From assembly GCA_900155495.1 (NCBI GenBank), contig FTLJ01000162.1, forward strand, positions 24,482 to 88,481: DNA of 64,000 nt. The letters are read 5' to 3'. Shown here piece by piece: positions 35,580 to 47,419 of this stretch; the first letter of the stretch is position 1; each line of letters starts with the position of its first letter. The notes beneath the pieces were generated by a model. It searched no databases. It worked only from the letters and a program-made list of their open reading frames with translations, and was not told where the DNA came from. The stretch comes from Porogramme epimiltina (taxonomy: Eukaryota; Basidiomycota; Agaricomycetes; Polyporales; Polyporaceae). Both the position numbers and the translations under genes were made by a program.

Positions 35580-37556
35580 ATGCCGCGCGCCCCCAAGAAC
35601 GGCGAGTCTTCAGACGGAAAGGGCAAGGGCAAGGGACGGGCGAACCGCAACTCGTCCGACCCGTACATCCCTCGCCCGCCTAACGCTTGGATTCTCTACC
35701 GGAGGGAGAGGCTGTCCCGATGGCGTCTGGAGCAGATTCAACCCATCCTTACCCCATTGAAGCAGTCCGACATCTCGCGCATGATGTCCGCCCTCTGGAG
35801 AAACGAGCCTCCGCACGTTCGTGAACACTACGAAAAGTGTGCCGAGATCGCGAAAGCCGAGCATCGCATTCTCTACCCCGATTACAAGTACGCACCGAAG
35901 TCCAAGGAAGAAAAGGCACGCATCGCCGCCGAGAAGCGGGAGGCCAAGAAGCGGGAGCGTGAGGAGGCGAAGGCGGCGAGGGGTGCTGGGCGGCGCAACG
36001 CGTCCGGTTCTGCAAGTTCGTCCTCATCCCGTTCTCCTCAGCCCGACTGGGACAGCGTCCCGCTCGCCCCCGTGGACGCCCCGCAAGGCGCCCGCGTCAG
36101 CTCCCCGCTCTCCCCTCTTTCCCGCGGCTCGGGACCCTCTCCCCCCCTCCCGCTCGATTACGCCGCCTTTTGGGGCTTTGGTACCTTCGCCCCGCCCTCG
36201 TCGAGCGGCCCTTCCCTCCCGTCCTCCCCCATCCCGCGCCTCCCCTTCCCCCTCGTTCCCTCCGCGTCCTCCGCGGGCGCGCCTTCCCAGGGCGCGCCCT
36301 CGCCCGCGGCCTCCGGCTCGTCTTCCTATGCGTCTTCATCGTCTGCTTCGTCCTTCGCGGGCCCTTCCACGTTGCGCCCCGCGCCTCCCCCCGCCTACAT
36401 GGCCCCGTCCACCTTCGTCCCGCCCGTGCCTTCTCGTACGACCTCGTACGCCTTCGCCCCGTCTCCCTCTTCCTCGACGCCGAGCGACTCCCCCCCTTCG
36501 TACACCGAGGGCGATTCGTTCACGCGTCCGATGGGCGACTTCGCGTTGGGGAACATGGTACCTCCCTTCGGCGGTTACGGTGCAGGCCCCGGCGCGTTCG
36601 CGCCTGGCATGATTGGCGGCTGGGACGTTCACTCTGTGCCTACTGTGAGTCAAACATTCTGCATACACTTCTGATAAGCACTGACGTATTATCATCTCTA
36701 GCTGTCTGAGGAAGTCTTCCTCAACATGCCGGGGCCGACCTTCGTCGCGACGAACGAAGAGTTCAACATGAACTTTGACGCTACGTCTGCTGAGGCGATC
36801 ATGAACCTCATTGCACACGACCGGACGGTCAACTCGCCCCCCGGCGAGATCGCTATCGAGGAGTTCCCGGAGCAGGCCGGCGGTGCGCCGCACAATTCAG
36901 GTGATGTTCTGGCACCTGTTCTCGACATGCGGGAAATGCATCAATCGGTCGAGGACCACTCGACGCTCCCCACCTTCCCCGCCGCTCCCGCCGACGGCGA
37001 AGCGTTCCCGCTCGAGGACTTCACGCAGTTCATCAACGGCATCGGGCCTGAGGGCGCGGCTTTCTTCAACCCCGGCTTCTATGCGGACCTCGCCGCGAAC
37101 ACGGCCTCTGCGTACGGGTTGCTCCCCGAAGAACAGCCCCAGCCGTTCGTCCCGATGCCTCCTGTCGCCGCCCCCCTGCCCCGACTCCCCTCCGGTACGA
37201 TGCCGCTCGAGCTCGACCCGAGCATCCCGTGGGAGGACCAACTCGTCTTCGAGCCCATCCCCCCCACCATGCTCGTGGAGATGTTTGGGACCCCGCAGCT
37301 TCCCGCGCCTGCCCCTCCGCCCAGCTTCGCGGCGATCCCGCCCTCCGCGCTCATGCCGCCCGCCCCCGTCCCGGACTACCCGCCGACCGTCTTCGTCGAC
37401 ATGGTCCCGCAGCGTCCTTCGGCTGCGGCGCCGCCCGCCACGGGTCCGGCGCGGTACATGCCCCCTGCGGGTGCGGCGATGACGAACCGTCGTCGCGTCG
37501 GGCAGCGCTTCGATCCCAGCATCTTCCAGCGCGAGGGGTCGAGCGACAGCGCGTGA
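35580..37556 (+). CDS. HMG-box (MATA_HMG type) transcriptional regulator
   Basis: Two exons (35580-36644 and 36702-37556; 57-bp GTGAGT-CTAG intron) give 639 residues. One HMG box lies at about residues 24-95, with the sequence-specific signature RPPNAWILYRRERL, SDISRMMSALWRNEPPHVREHYE and HRILYPDYKYAPKSKEEK, followed by a basic helix (KREAKKREREEAKAA). The rest is low-complexity Ser/Pro-rich sequence ending in QREGSSDSA. Such proteins bind minor-groove sites, and in fungi some (Ste11/Prf1, mating-type HMG proteins) control mating and development. No pheromone, receptor or homeodomain mating genes lie beside it, so a mating role is not supported by context. The target genes are unknown. Confidence 0.88.
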
Positions 37557-38408
37557 ACGCGAGGTGTAGCTCAGGGCTAGGTAGTCCTCCAATGAAGGCG
37601 CGCCGCGTCTTCGCAATTTGTGAGTCCTCGACGCGCTCTTTCCTTTCGTGCATACCGTCTAACGAGCGTTCTTCTCTAGGTTGACGTCGATTGTCACTCC
37701 AATGTTTTCTGCTGTATCGCTTCGTTCTCCGCGCATCCCCTTTCGTCCCTGCTTTCCTCCTCCCTATGCTTATCCTTGTCTCTATTTCCAACTCGCTCTC
37801 ACCCGTCGATCCGAATGCAAGCCTGCGCCTGCTTCGCTCTCCCGTTCCGCTGTCATCCTGTTCCTATCCATCCCCAGTCGTTCCCAAGTCGTTTTTGTCG
37901 TCGTTGTCGCCAGGCTTGCATTCGGATCACCTGCTCTCCAACAATCGTCGGTCTCATCTATCTCTCGTATATCTCCCCCACGCCGCATCTACAACGACAC
38001 GACACGACCACACGCATACATTATTTGTCACTGCTCTCGGACTCGTTTCGCTCACATCGTATATATTCCTATGTTGCTTTCCCCCAACCATCGCTACTAC
38101 CCCTCCCCCATTTCTTTGGTCTCATTTATCCCTTACTCTTTTCTTTGGTCTCGTTGATCCTTTCTCTTTGGTCTCCATCCCTCCCCCCGTCCCCAATCCC
38201 CATCGCTATCCCCCTGCTATTTGCTTGTAGATGTTGTCATCTTCCTCTTCCCAAGGATCGTCTTGCGTTCGTCGTGCGCTCTCCCCCCTGTTCCTCCAAC
38301 CCACCCCCTATCGCAATCGCTAGTTAGTCGTCCGCGGCTTGGTCCGCGCAAAGGTCATGCAAGTAGTGTACTGTACAGTTAGCACAGGCGTCGTCAGTTG
38401 TACTCGCC
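37557..38408. other. Pyrimidine-rich region downstream of HMG gene
   Basis: Strongly C/T-biased sequence that keeps several frames open without protein character. It contains three spaced copies of TTTGGTCTC at about 38115-38175. It is probably a long 3'UTR or intergenic sequence. Confidence 0.45.
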
Positions 38409-38800
38409 ATGGAAGCTGAATCGAACCTGCACTATTTTGCTGTAGCCCCCCGTGTGCCTTCAAGACTTTTCACCGCCATCATCGCCGCGGGGCCCGCCAT
38501 AAGATCAAGGTAAGCACTCACCTCTAGCCTCTCCCTCTAGCCTCTCCTCCCCCACGTCCTTCCCCGCCGCCACGATCGGCCCCTTCCCCGCGTTCGGCGC
38601 CGCACGCGTCGATCGCACGCTCACTCGCCCACCCCTGCAGCGTCCCCGGGGTCCCGCCCCACTACACGATCATGGCGATCTCCCGCGTCGCGGAAGCATT
38701 TTCGCTCGGGCGCCAGGCGCGGCGCACGACGCACGTGCACCACGTGGACCGTGTCAACTCCGCCGTGGGCCATCCTCGCCCCCATTGTCCGCCCCATCCA
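38409..38800 (+). CDS. Doubtful two-exon open frame
   Basis: An ATG at 38409 opens a protein-like frame (MEAESNLHYFAVAPRVPSRL). It can be spliced at AAG/GTAAGC (38510) to CTGCAG (38640) and continues VPGVPPHYTIMAISRVAEAF and HVHHVDRVNSAV. After about 38770 the frame degrades into Arg/Pro/Ala-rich sequence typical of unconstrained GC-rich DNA, and no family is recognised. It could be the 5' part of a gene whose later exons I cannot trace, a relic, or chance. The end is arbitrary. Confidence 0.2.
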
Positions 38801-40587
38801 GACGGGCGCCTCGCGCGCGCCTGTGCGGCCCGCACGCCCCCGCCGGGCGAGGGCAGCCATTGTCCGCTGCGGGGGGCACAAGGGCGCGCAGGTTGTTTAC
38901 GGCGTCGCCGCCTCGCGTGCGCGCAGGAAGCACGTCCGGTGCGCCGCAAAGCAGGCCAGGACAGCGCGAAGGGCGCGGATATGGTCGGCGAGGCGCGCCT
39001 CGCTGCCTCGTGCCCCCCCGTCCGCGTTCGCGTCCCTAGCTGTTGTTGTTGTTGGGTCCCTGGTCCCGGGCCCTTGCGGTGCGCATTGGGCATCGCACGT
39101 CGCTTTTTGTCTTTGCGCGCCGCGGCGGGCGGCGACGACGACGCTCCCAGGACGCGGGCGGGCGTCCGTGCCCCCCCCCCTCCCCCCCTGCGGCCCTGCT
39201 GAAGATTTCGCGATGTGGCGCGGTCGCCGGCCCTACCTGGCAGCCTTCCCCGCGATTGGGAGAAGCGTCCTGTCCTGGGCGGGGTGGTGTCGGCGTGGGG
39301 CAGTTGTGGTTCCTACCGCGGTCGCCCGCTCGCCGCTCCGAGGTCGCGTGGTGCTGGCCGTGCGGTGAGCACCATGCTTGACGGCGGACAGGCGCGACGT
39401 CCTGATCATCGATGAGCCCGAACACCAGGCGGACGCGTTGAAGGGGCCAGCATCGCGCCGCGCGCAAGGATCCGCCAGCCCCGTCTCGGCCCCAGCGCAC
39501 TCACCGCGCGCCCCCTCCTCGCCCGAAATGGCGCGGCAGCGTCTCGCGGGAGCCCAGTAAGTGCAAGCTCCGAGGCGGACATCACGCACTGCGCGGCTTC
39601 TCTCATACCCCCACCCTCGCGACGCGCCCCCGTTCCCTCGCTCTATTGTGAGCGGCGGCGGCGCGGGTCCCAGGCAATTATGGAGGAAGCCGCGGGCGCG
39701 CCACGCGCGCGAGGACCCGTGCGCTGCTGCACCACCACCTTACGGGAGCGCTGCGCCGCGGTGCCGCGCCAGCCGCCCGGTGGCGCACGGCGCTTTGTGT
39801 GCGTTAAGGTTTCGTTCGTCCAAGTCTAGGTTTTGTTGTTGATGTGAGAGCGTCGTGCGGACGCCAGACGTTTGTTGCGCATGTGCTCGCGCGTGCGGTC
39901 GGGGCTTCGCGCGTACTTGGACGCGCCTTCTGCCGGGCGATGGGGGTAATGGGGCGGTGGACAATAGGCCCGCATGGGCGAAGTGTGTTCTGGGGGCGCT
40001 GCTGTACACGGAACTTTAGCGTTGTAGGCTTGCTATTCGGTCTGTCGATCGATGGAGCTTGAGATCAGGCATCGGCGAGCGCCGCACAGGAGAGGGGTAG
40101 ATGGATGGCAGGTATCGAGCGGCGATAGTGAGGATGGGGAGGGTCAGGCATCAGCCATCTACGACTGTTCGCGCTGTGCTTTTAAGTTATGAGGTCTTGC
40201 ATTGTTCTCGTCTTAGCGACGCGTACACATCCTCCAAGCCCTTTGTGCGACGGTGCTGGTTATGCATCATGCAAGGATACCATTTACGGCGCAATGCGAT
40301 GCTTGACTCACGTTGACCAAACGAGGTGAAGGAAGCAGCCTTCGAGAATCGTGACACGCTCACGTGCACCGTACGTTTCCTTTTGTTCGAGCTGGTTCTT
40401 ACGGCACTGATGGGGAACGAATAGACGTATCACGCGACAAGCGCGAGTGAATATCCTACAAGTACACAACGTCCCGCAAGCCGCGGTGCAAGGTCTATAG
40501 TGCTACAAGGTCAGAACAACCTCCAGGAGGAAGACGCAGCCACGACGGAATCCCCAAGCATCGTGTCCTGCCTCGCGCTCCCCACGT
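38801..40587. other. GC-rich intergenic stretch
   Basis: No recognised gene. Very high GC with long accidental frames on both strands, and a short GTT triplet run at about 39043-39056. It lies downstream of the DUF6533-type gene, whose stop is at 40588. Confidence 0.4.
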
Positions 40588-42702
40588 TCATACGGCCTCC
40601 CCGAACTGCACCTCGCCCCCCGCGTATGACGCGCGCACGTCCTCCGCAATCCCCGGCCGCCCCTCCGGCACGGAGACGATCCGGGGGAGGCGCTGCAAGC
40701 CCGGCCGCTCGCGCACGTACTCGTGCGCGTGCCGCGGCGGCGCCTCCATGTACGGCCGGAGCGTCTCCACGGACGCGTTCGCGCTCGCGCTGTGTGCGCC
40801 GAACGGCCCGATGACGCGCGTGCGCAGGGTGCTCGCGGGGCTGCCTGCCGCGAGCCGGTCCCGGTCGCGCAGCGAGCCGGCGAGCGTACTGCCGCCGAAG
40901 GACCGTGGGGACGGCGGGGGCATTAGGCTTGTGGGGGTTGAGTTGTGGAGCTCGCGAAGCGTCGCGCCGGAGATTTGGGAAAACGCGGACGTCGGAGAGA
41001 GGGGTGTCACGGGTGAGAGGGGGGTCATGGGCATGAGCATGTCGTTGAAAAGGAAGAGGGGGGCCGGACGTGGTGGGCGCCTGGGTCGCAGACGTGTTTC
41101 TGTCGTGGATGAATTGCGAGTGCTGTAGAGTACGGGATCGTTGACACCGGAATAGTACGCGCGTCGGATGTTGAGTAGCAGTCGTGTGCAGTTGGTGATG
41201 CTGAGGGAAACCGCGAAGCCGACGGGGATCTGGTATAGTCCGAGCTGTTTGAAGTGTACCTAACGTGAGCGGATGAACTATGCAAATGAATGAAGGAACT
41301 CGCAGGAGAAGTGAGCCATATGATCGCGCAAGCGAGATAAGATGCGAATATGCTGACGGAAGGTGGTCAGCAGGTGCTTCCAGGAGTTTGAGAGGCACAG
41401 GGCCAACTTACGCGAGGAAGTTCAGGAGAGAATGCCTGTAGATCATATCCAGAAGGCTGTCGTAGGTGAACGCCCATCTTGACGTCGGGTTGGAAGATGC
41501 TCCAGCGCATCCGCGGTAGATAAACAGCAGTAGGAGCAGCCCGTCATACCCGAGTATTGGAACCCAGAGCAAAGGGAAAGGTGTCCCAATCTCAGTGAGG
41601 ACGCAATATTGCACAGTAGGTATACCGTGTGCTCTCGCTAGGGAAGCAGATTAGCTTCCAGAGAGGGAGCAGAGAGAGTTATGAACCTTGATACGTCTTG
41701 AACGAAATGCCTAGGATAGTAACTACACCTGCGACTTCTGCGACGTAGCAAACGCTCATCAGGGCCAATATGTAGCGATTCTTGTTATAGACAACGTATA
41801 TCCACAGAAGCAGGACGGCTGTAAGCATGAATCAGTCAGTGAATTCCCCCCAAAGTGCGCAACGACCACGGGGCCGCACCTTCAGACGTAAAGAGAACCG
41901 CACAGTAGCCCCATGTTTCCCAATAAAACCAGAACGAGCAGCTAGATAGCATTAGAAGCGGAGCGCAAGCCGCCTGTGGCGGAGATGTGATGCAGCTCAC
42001 AACTGCTGCTGTCAGCTCATGTCGAACGTTCGTGGGGTGCTGTGAACTCACTTTGTCATTTATGACAGTCGAATTCAGAGCTGGTGCGAGATCGATGACG
42101 TTCAATATCGTCAGTGGTACGAGAAAACGTCGAATGGCACTAACCGTATGCTTGGAACCTGTTAACCATACATACGAGCAAGTAATCAGTATATGACCAT
42201 AGTATTAGCCGAGGGAAGAGTATGCACTCACAGAACGACAGCCAGACCGAAATAACGATGCTGCGAGAGAAGTTGGATATGACGTCGGTGCTCATGCGGC
42301 CTTGGCGCTGGTAGGGACTTACCCATAGAAAGGCTAGTTTGATGATAGACCAACGCTTCTTCTGCTCCGAGGGTCAGATAGACATCATCGCAGCTCGGGC
42401 CGGAGCACTTACCCAGATCAACTCCACCTCACGCTCTATGCACACAACTAACGACCGGGACCGGGGTATTAGCGCGTGGGCGACTGCTTTCTCCTAAGAG
42501 CGCGACAAGGCTCACTGTAGTCATAGATGACGATAGTTGCAGTGACAACTGCACAAGAGTAGGGCGCGGCCGTAAGCGACATGCGAGACCAGCAAAACAC
42601 AGGAAGAAACGTACAGGAAATCAGCTGCGTGAGCCGCACGTCTCTCACAGAAGCAATGAACTCGTCAATCGCGTGGTCGAAGAAGTCCGGCTGCTCTGCC
42701 AT
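40588..42702 (-). CDS. DUF6533-type multi-pass membrane protein
   Basis: Starts MAEQPDFFDHAIDEFIASVR at 42702. The N-terminal exons splice to read FVTATIVIYDYI, then VCIEREVELIW, then KKRWSIIKLAFLW; this is the hallmark of the DUF6533 domain, abundant in agaricomycetes and of unknown function. The next exons encode several hydrophobic helices with many short introns (about 41,100-42,400), consistent with roughly seven membrane segments. The cytosolic tail is Ser/Pro-rich (MLMPMTPLSPVTPLSPTSAF onward) and ends GGEVQFGEAV. Large lineage-specific expansions of this family exist in mushrooms; ligand and role are not known. Internal exon joins beyond the first four were not all verified. Confidence 0.75.
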
Positions 42703-44433
42703 GGTCGCGAACCGGCGGATGGGGCAGGCAGACTACGGCAGGGGGCGGGGTGGACGTTTCCAAGGGAGGGCGCGAGGGGCAGGGCGGGGAGGGGCTCGGG
42801 TGCCCGCGCTCGCACCGCGCGGGGGGGCCTATAAACCCCTGGCGCGAACGGCCTGGGGCGCGCGCGACCGCCGCCGGGAAGCGGGGAGCGCAGAGAAGGC
42901 TCCGGGCGAAGGCGCGCCTTCTTCGCGCTCCAGGATTCAATGTCGTGGCGGACACACTGGCAGGCGTCCGCGACGGGCGACGCTTCCATACCGAACCCGA
43001 CGCGGGAAGGCACGCACGCACTTACGGCGGCGCGTGCGGGATTGCTGCCCAGATCGGCGCGGCACGGCTGCGTGCATTAACGCCGCCTGCCCCGGAGACC
43101 GGTAACGTCGAGACCTGGAATACGGATCGAGGAAGGTCGGCCCATGGAACTTGCCTTGGGAACTAACAGCAAGCGTGCGTACCGACATGGCGACAGCATA
43201 AGTGGTGTGGGACGGGGCTGATCTCGATATAGGCTCCGCACTTCTCGCCCTTCCACGGTTTCGCCGAGGGAGGGGAGACAGTTGTCGCGTCCGGGGCGGG
43301 GCGGGAATGACCTACGGCGGGCATCACGCGCCCGGGGACGGAGCGCACCAGCGACCAGCCTGCTTCTGCGCTCCCGCCGTGCTGCTGCGGGCTGCCATTG
43401 GGAGGTATTTATTGACAGAGAACCCGCACGCGGGGGTAAGCGGACGGGCGGTACGCCGCGTCACGCTGCCAGTGCGGGGTCGGCATTGTGCATTAAGCAT
43501 GCATGCAGACTTTGCCGTTCTGTACTGAATTCTCTCACCTGCTGGCCAGCGATGGAAGCGGGGGGGAGCATACGATGGCAGACGGCAAGTACCTCCATAA
43601 CCCAATAAGGTGGGAACGGAGTTTTCTGGACACTTGAACGCCGCTGCTTCCGTGTCGCGAGGATGACCGGCGAGGATGCCGAAGAAGAGCCAAGTCCTCA
43701 AGCCGGGGAACTGACGGGGCGCTGTAGTCGCACGCAGTACCGCTCCTGCTGGCGAGGGCAATGACGGATATGCTCACAACCCCGAGGTCTTGCAGAAGCT
43801 TTGAGGTGAGACGCCAAAATGTCGATTACAATGCCTCCGGGTCGAGGAAGACTTCCTATGACGCTATCCAGAAAAGAGGCCGACGGGGAGCGCAGCAGGG
43901 TGGGTGGACATCAAAGTCTGAAAGGTGGTGGTGGTAGCGAGTCAATGTACGGTCGGCACGAAGTTTGGACCCGCAGGCCTGGACCCACGTCTTCGGCAAA
44001 TGCCAACTGGTGCCAGTGTGTTCACTCTGGAGTTCCAGATCACACAGACGCCGATCATTGTGTTGTTCATTCTACGCCAAATTTTTGAATTGGTCCAGTT
44101 TTGGTGAATAGTAGTAAACTCATGTCGGCGTCGTACATAAATATTGTAGAGCTTGGGCAGTGAGATGTAGAAAGGTGTATCTGGGCGGCGAGCACGACCC
44201 ATGAGAGTGTACATATGTGTTACAATGCTTCTAGAAATATTCCGCTGCTATATATTTACTACTTCCGCAAATAGAGCACCCTCAAGGGAGCAACCGACGT
44301 ACGAACCTCCGTGTCTACTAGGTGAGAAACGAAATAAAAACCAGCGAGGCGAAGGCGAAGAGCGAAGCGAAGTGTGAGAAGTGAGTAGAGGAGAAGCCGA
44401 CCAGACGCATGGTAGCGCCGAAGAGCACGGAGC
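42703..44433. other. Intergenic region
   Basis: About 1.7 kb between the DUF6533-type gene's start and the NAD kinase stop. GC-rich up to about 43,400, then near-neutral composition. No conserved coding segment was recognised. Confidence 0.45.
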
Positions 44434-47419
44434 CTATGGGTCCGCGTCGCTGTCGCTCGCCGCGCTATCGCTCTCGTCCTGGCCCCTCACCGCAAACGCA
44501 CGTCGTTGAGTCCCGTCACGCGAGCGCGAGCGCGACCTGCTACTTCGGCCGCGAGAGTGCACCGTACGGCGGTGGACCGGGGGGTCGACCGGCGTCGGCG
44601 TCTTCAGGCTCTCCGCGTCCAAGTCCCGGTCCTTCGGGATGCGCACGCGCGTGCTGTAGTGTGCCGAGTGCGGCCCGCGGATGTCGTCCCTCTCGCCATG
44701 TTCACCGCGCGGATGGTGCGCCAGCGTATCAATCGACGATGTGCTCGACGAGTTCGACAGCGTGAGGAACTGTACATGCCGTGGTGACACACGCGGAGGA
44801 TGAGGTGGGGGAATGACGAAGCGGTCGGGAGTGTCGACGCCAGATTTTAGGCCGGAGCTGGGCGCCTGGCCCTCACTCGAAAGGAGCTCGGGGTTGCCCT
44901 GAGCAAGAAGCCTGGCAGCGTTCTCCGCGCGCTCCTGTGCCTGCTCCTGCATCTTCTCCTGCCCGCGCTCGGCGTCCTTCGGGCTCAGCTTCGTCGGGGA
45001 CTCGGCCGAAGAGAGGTCGTCGATGTCGAACTTCTCATCCTCCTCTTCATCCGACACCTCGTCCTCCTCGTCCATGTCGTCCGCCGCGGCGGTGTCATTT
45101 TCCTTGGACGGTACGTGGTTCGGCGCGGTCGGCGTCGGGCCGTCTTGGAGCCTCTTCTCCCTCTTCGACTTGCGTGAAGGGTCCTCCTCGACGACAACAA
45201 ACGACTTCTGGCGCTCACGCTCGTTCCACTTGAGCGTGCGTGAGATCGAGTGGAACCAGTCGCGCGACTGCGACTCTGCGCAGACGGTGGGGAAGGGGTA
45301 TTGAGAAGCCGTGACCTTAATGTGGTCACCCTCTGTACGCGGGCCGTTAGCAAATTGTCAGAGTAGCGTAATTATAGACACTCACGCTTCAGTTCAACGC
45401 GGCCGCGGCCATCAAATGACGCCCAGGCGGTGCTTCGCGAGTTGAAAGGGACACATATACGGAGCTCCATCGTGTCAGGAAGAAGCATTGGGCGGAAGGA
45501 CAAGGTGTGGGGGCATAGGGGTGTGATAAGGATGGCAGGGATCTCGGGATGTACCAGCGAACCGCCCGCGGATAACTAAGGCACAGGTCAATTTTTGTGA
45601 AGCAGTAGTTCGCCGTCAAAAATGCTCACCGAGTACGCAGTTGAACCAGTCGGTGTCGCTATACACAAGCCGTCGGCTTGCACAGTCGTCAAATGGTGCT
45701 CATCACCTTCACGGCGTTCTCTGTCAGTCGGGACTCAAGTGGGTGAGAGGGACCTCGTGCTCACCAAAAAGTTCCAATAAACTGACGTAAGGACTTGGCC
45801 CTCGGTCAACGACCAAGTCGTTGATGATCTCGAAGCACTCGACGGGCCGAGTCGTGAAACACATGATTTCCTTGTCTTTCGAGCCCGTCTTGCCGGGGAC
45901 GGAACCGCCACTCTCGAGGGCCTCCCACCCGCGTTCCTCCAGTCCGCGCATGAGTATCTCGCCGGTGGCGCCTTTCTTGATCGCGCGACACGCCTTGCTG
46001 TTCTTATCCGGTGATATGGCGCGGTAGACCGTGCACGTAAACCGCATCCGCAGGTTCACACGGATGCCGTTGTCGATCGCGTTGTCCATAACCTTCCGGT
46101 GGTCCGCGAAATCAAAGTTGGTCAAGAAGCCGAGCGAGCCCAGTGCGAACGGGAGCACCGGCGGCACGATGCGCTGAAACAGCCATGATGTGAACAGCAC
46201 CGTTCCATCGCCACCGAGCTGTCCACCGATCGGGTTTGGGTGTGAGTAAGCCACGACGCCGCCACGCACGTGTGCAATGTACACGTACCGTCACGACGAA
46301 GTCAAACAAGTGGGGGCTGCGATTGCACATCTCCGCCGTCCAGTAGCGTAGTTGTCCCTCTTGTGAGGAGCTGTCGCCGTTGGTCATGCCGGATATGAGC
46401 GAAGATGTGCTCGACGTCCGACGCTTGGGGAAGGGGGCGAAGAGCTCGGGGTGATCGCGTTCGAGCCCGGCGGCGTCGAACCGTCTCGATGTCTTCAGCT
46501 GGGAGTCGACGTAGCTGCCAGTAAATGAGCATAGGATCGTAGACCACGCGGGGAGATGGAGCGCGCAGTGGGGCAAGAAGGAGAGGGAGCACTCACACAG
46601 TCATCCCCCGCTCGCCATTCCGCCGCTTCATCATGAGGTAGAGCGCGAGCTCCCGGGTGAGCTTGATCAGCCGGTTGTCTCGCGCCTTCGTCACGATGAG
46701 CACGCTCTGGATGTGCGACCGCACACGGGTGCGACCTGGGTGCGATGTGAGCACCGCCGGGGGGCGGATGCGCCGCCGCAGACCATACAGGACGACCACT
46801 GACCAAGCTGTTTGCTCATTTCCCGCACCCCGACGGCCGTCTCCGCGAGCTTTTTCGTGAGGCTCGGCGCGTACTCGCGCTCATCGTCGTCCGGGTAGGG
46901 GGATAGCGTCTCGCTGTAGTCCGACACGGTGCCGTCGGTGTAGGCAGGGGAATAGTGGTTGTGGGCGTCCTTGTCCGAATGGTGGTGATCGCGAGATGCG
47001 TTGTCGTCGTGGAGAGAGCCAATCCAGTCCATGAGGGACGTGCTCTGGAGTTTGGAGTGGAGAAAGCAGGGCGACTTGATCGCGGGCGAAGGTGCGCGGC
47101 GTTGAGGTTGAGCCGGGGATGGAACCGAATGGTGAGTAATCGTGGGTGTGTTTGATACTACTTGAGACCCTTCAAGAGTCACAGCGTGGCCATTAACCTT
47201 GGAGGTACCATTGAGCGTTGGCGTCCCTGACTGCGGCTTGCTCGAGATCTCGGGTGACTGCTGCTCGTCAACGACGACATTGGGGTTCCAGTCAGAGGAG
47301 TTGTGCATGATGTGGAGGGTGGAGGGCCGGCTCGTTCGCCTGGAAATCGAGGGCCGGATTTCTGGCATGTTCGGGGTCGAGGGCGGGGTCGAGAACGTCT
47401 CGTTGTCGGGAGAGTGCAT
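44434..47419 (-). CDS. NAD(H) kinase (ATP-NAD kinase, Utr1/Pos5 family)
   Basis: Phosphorylates NAD(H) to NADP(H). Visible motifs are [20 protein letters not shown], the nucleotide-binding [14 protein letters not shown] (intron at LGGDG), [17 protein letters not shown], the second signature [20 protein letters not shown], then [22 protein letters not shown] and [18 protein letters not shown]. The first ATG of the long first exon is at 47419 (MHSPDNETF); an in-frame CAG splice acceptor just upstream leaves room for another 5' exon. The enzyme is flanked by a disordered N-terminal region of over 200 residues and a C-terminal tail of about 250 residues, acidic ([16 protein letters not shown]) and then RS-rich ([15 protein letters not shown]), both longer than in the core family. 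No mitochondrial presequence is evident, so it is probably cytosolic. Confidence 0.93.

Noticed and set aside
35580..37556. HMG gene as part of a mating-type locus
   Set aside because: The HMG box is of MATA type, but there are no adjacent homeodomain, pheromone or receptor genes, so a mating-locus claim is not supported.
37681..38330. Three overlapping plus-strand frames over 150 codons each
   Set aside because: C/T-rich DNA keeps frames open; products are Pro/Ser/Leu low-complexity and lack any motif.
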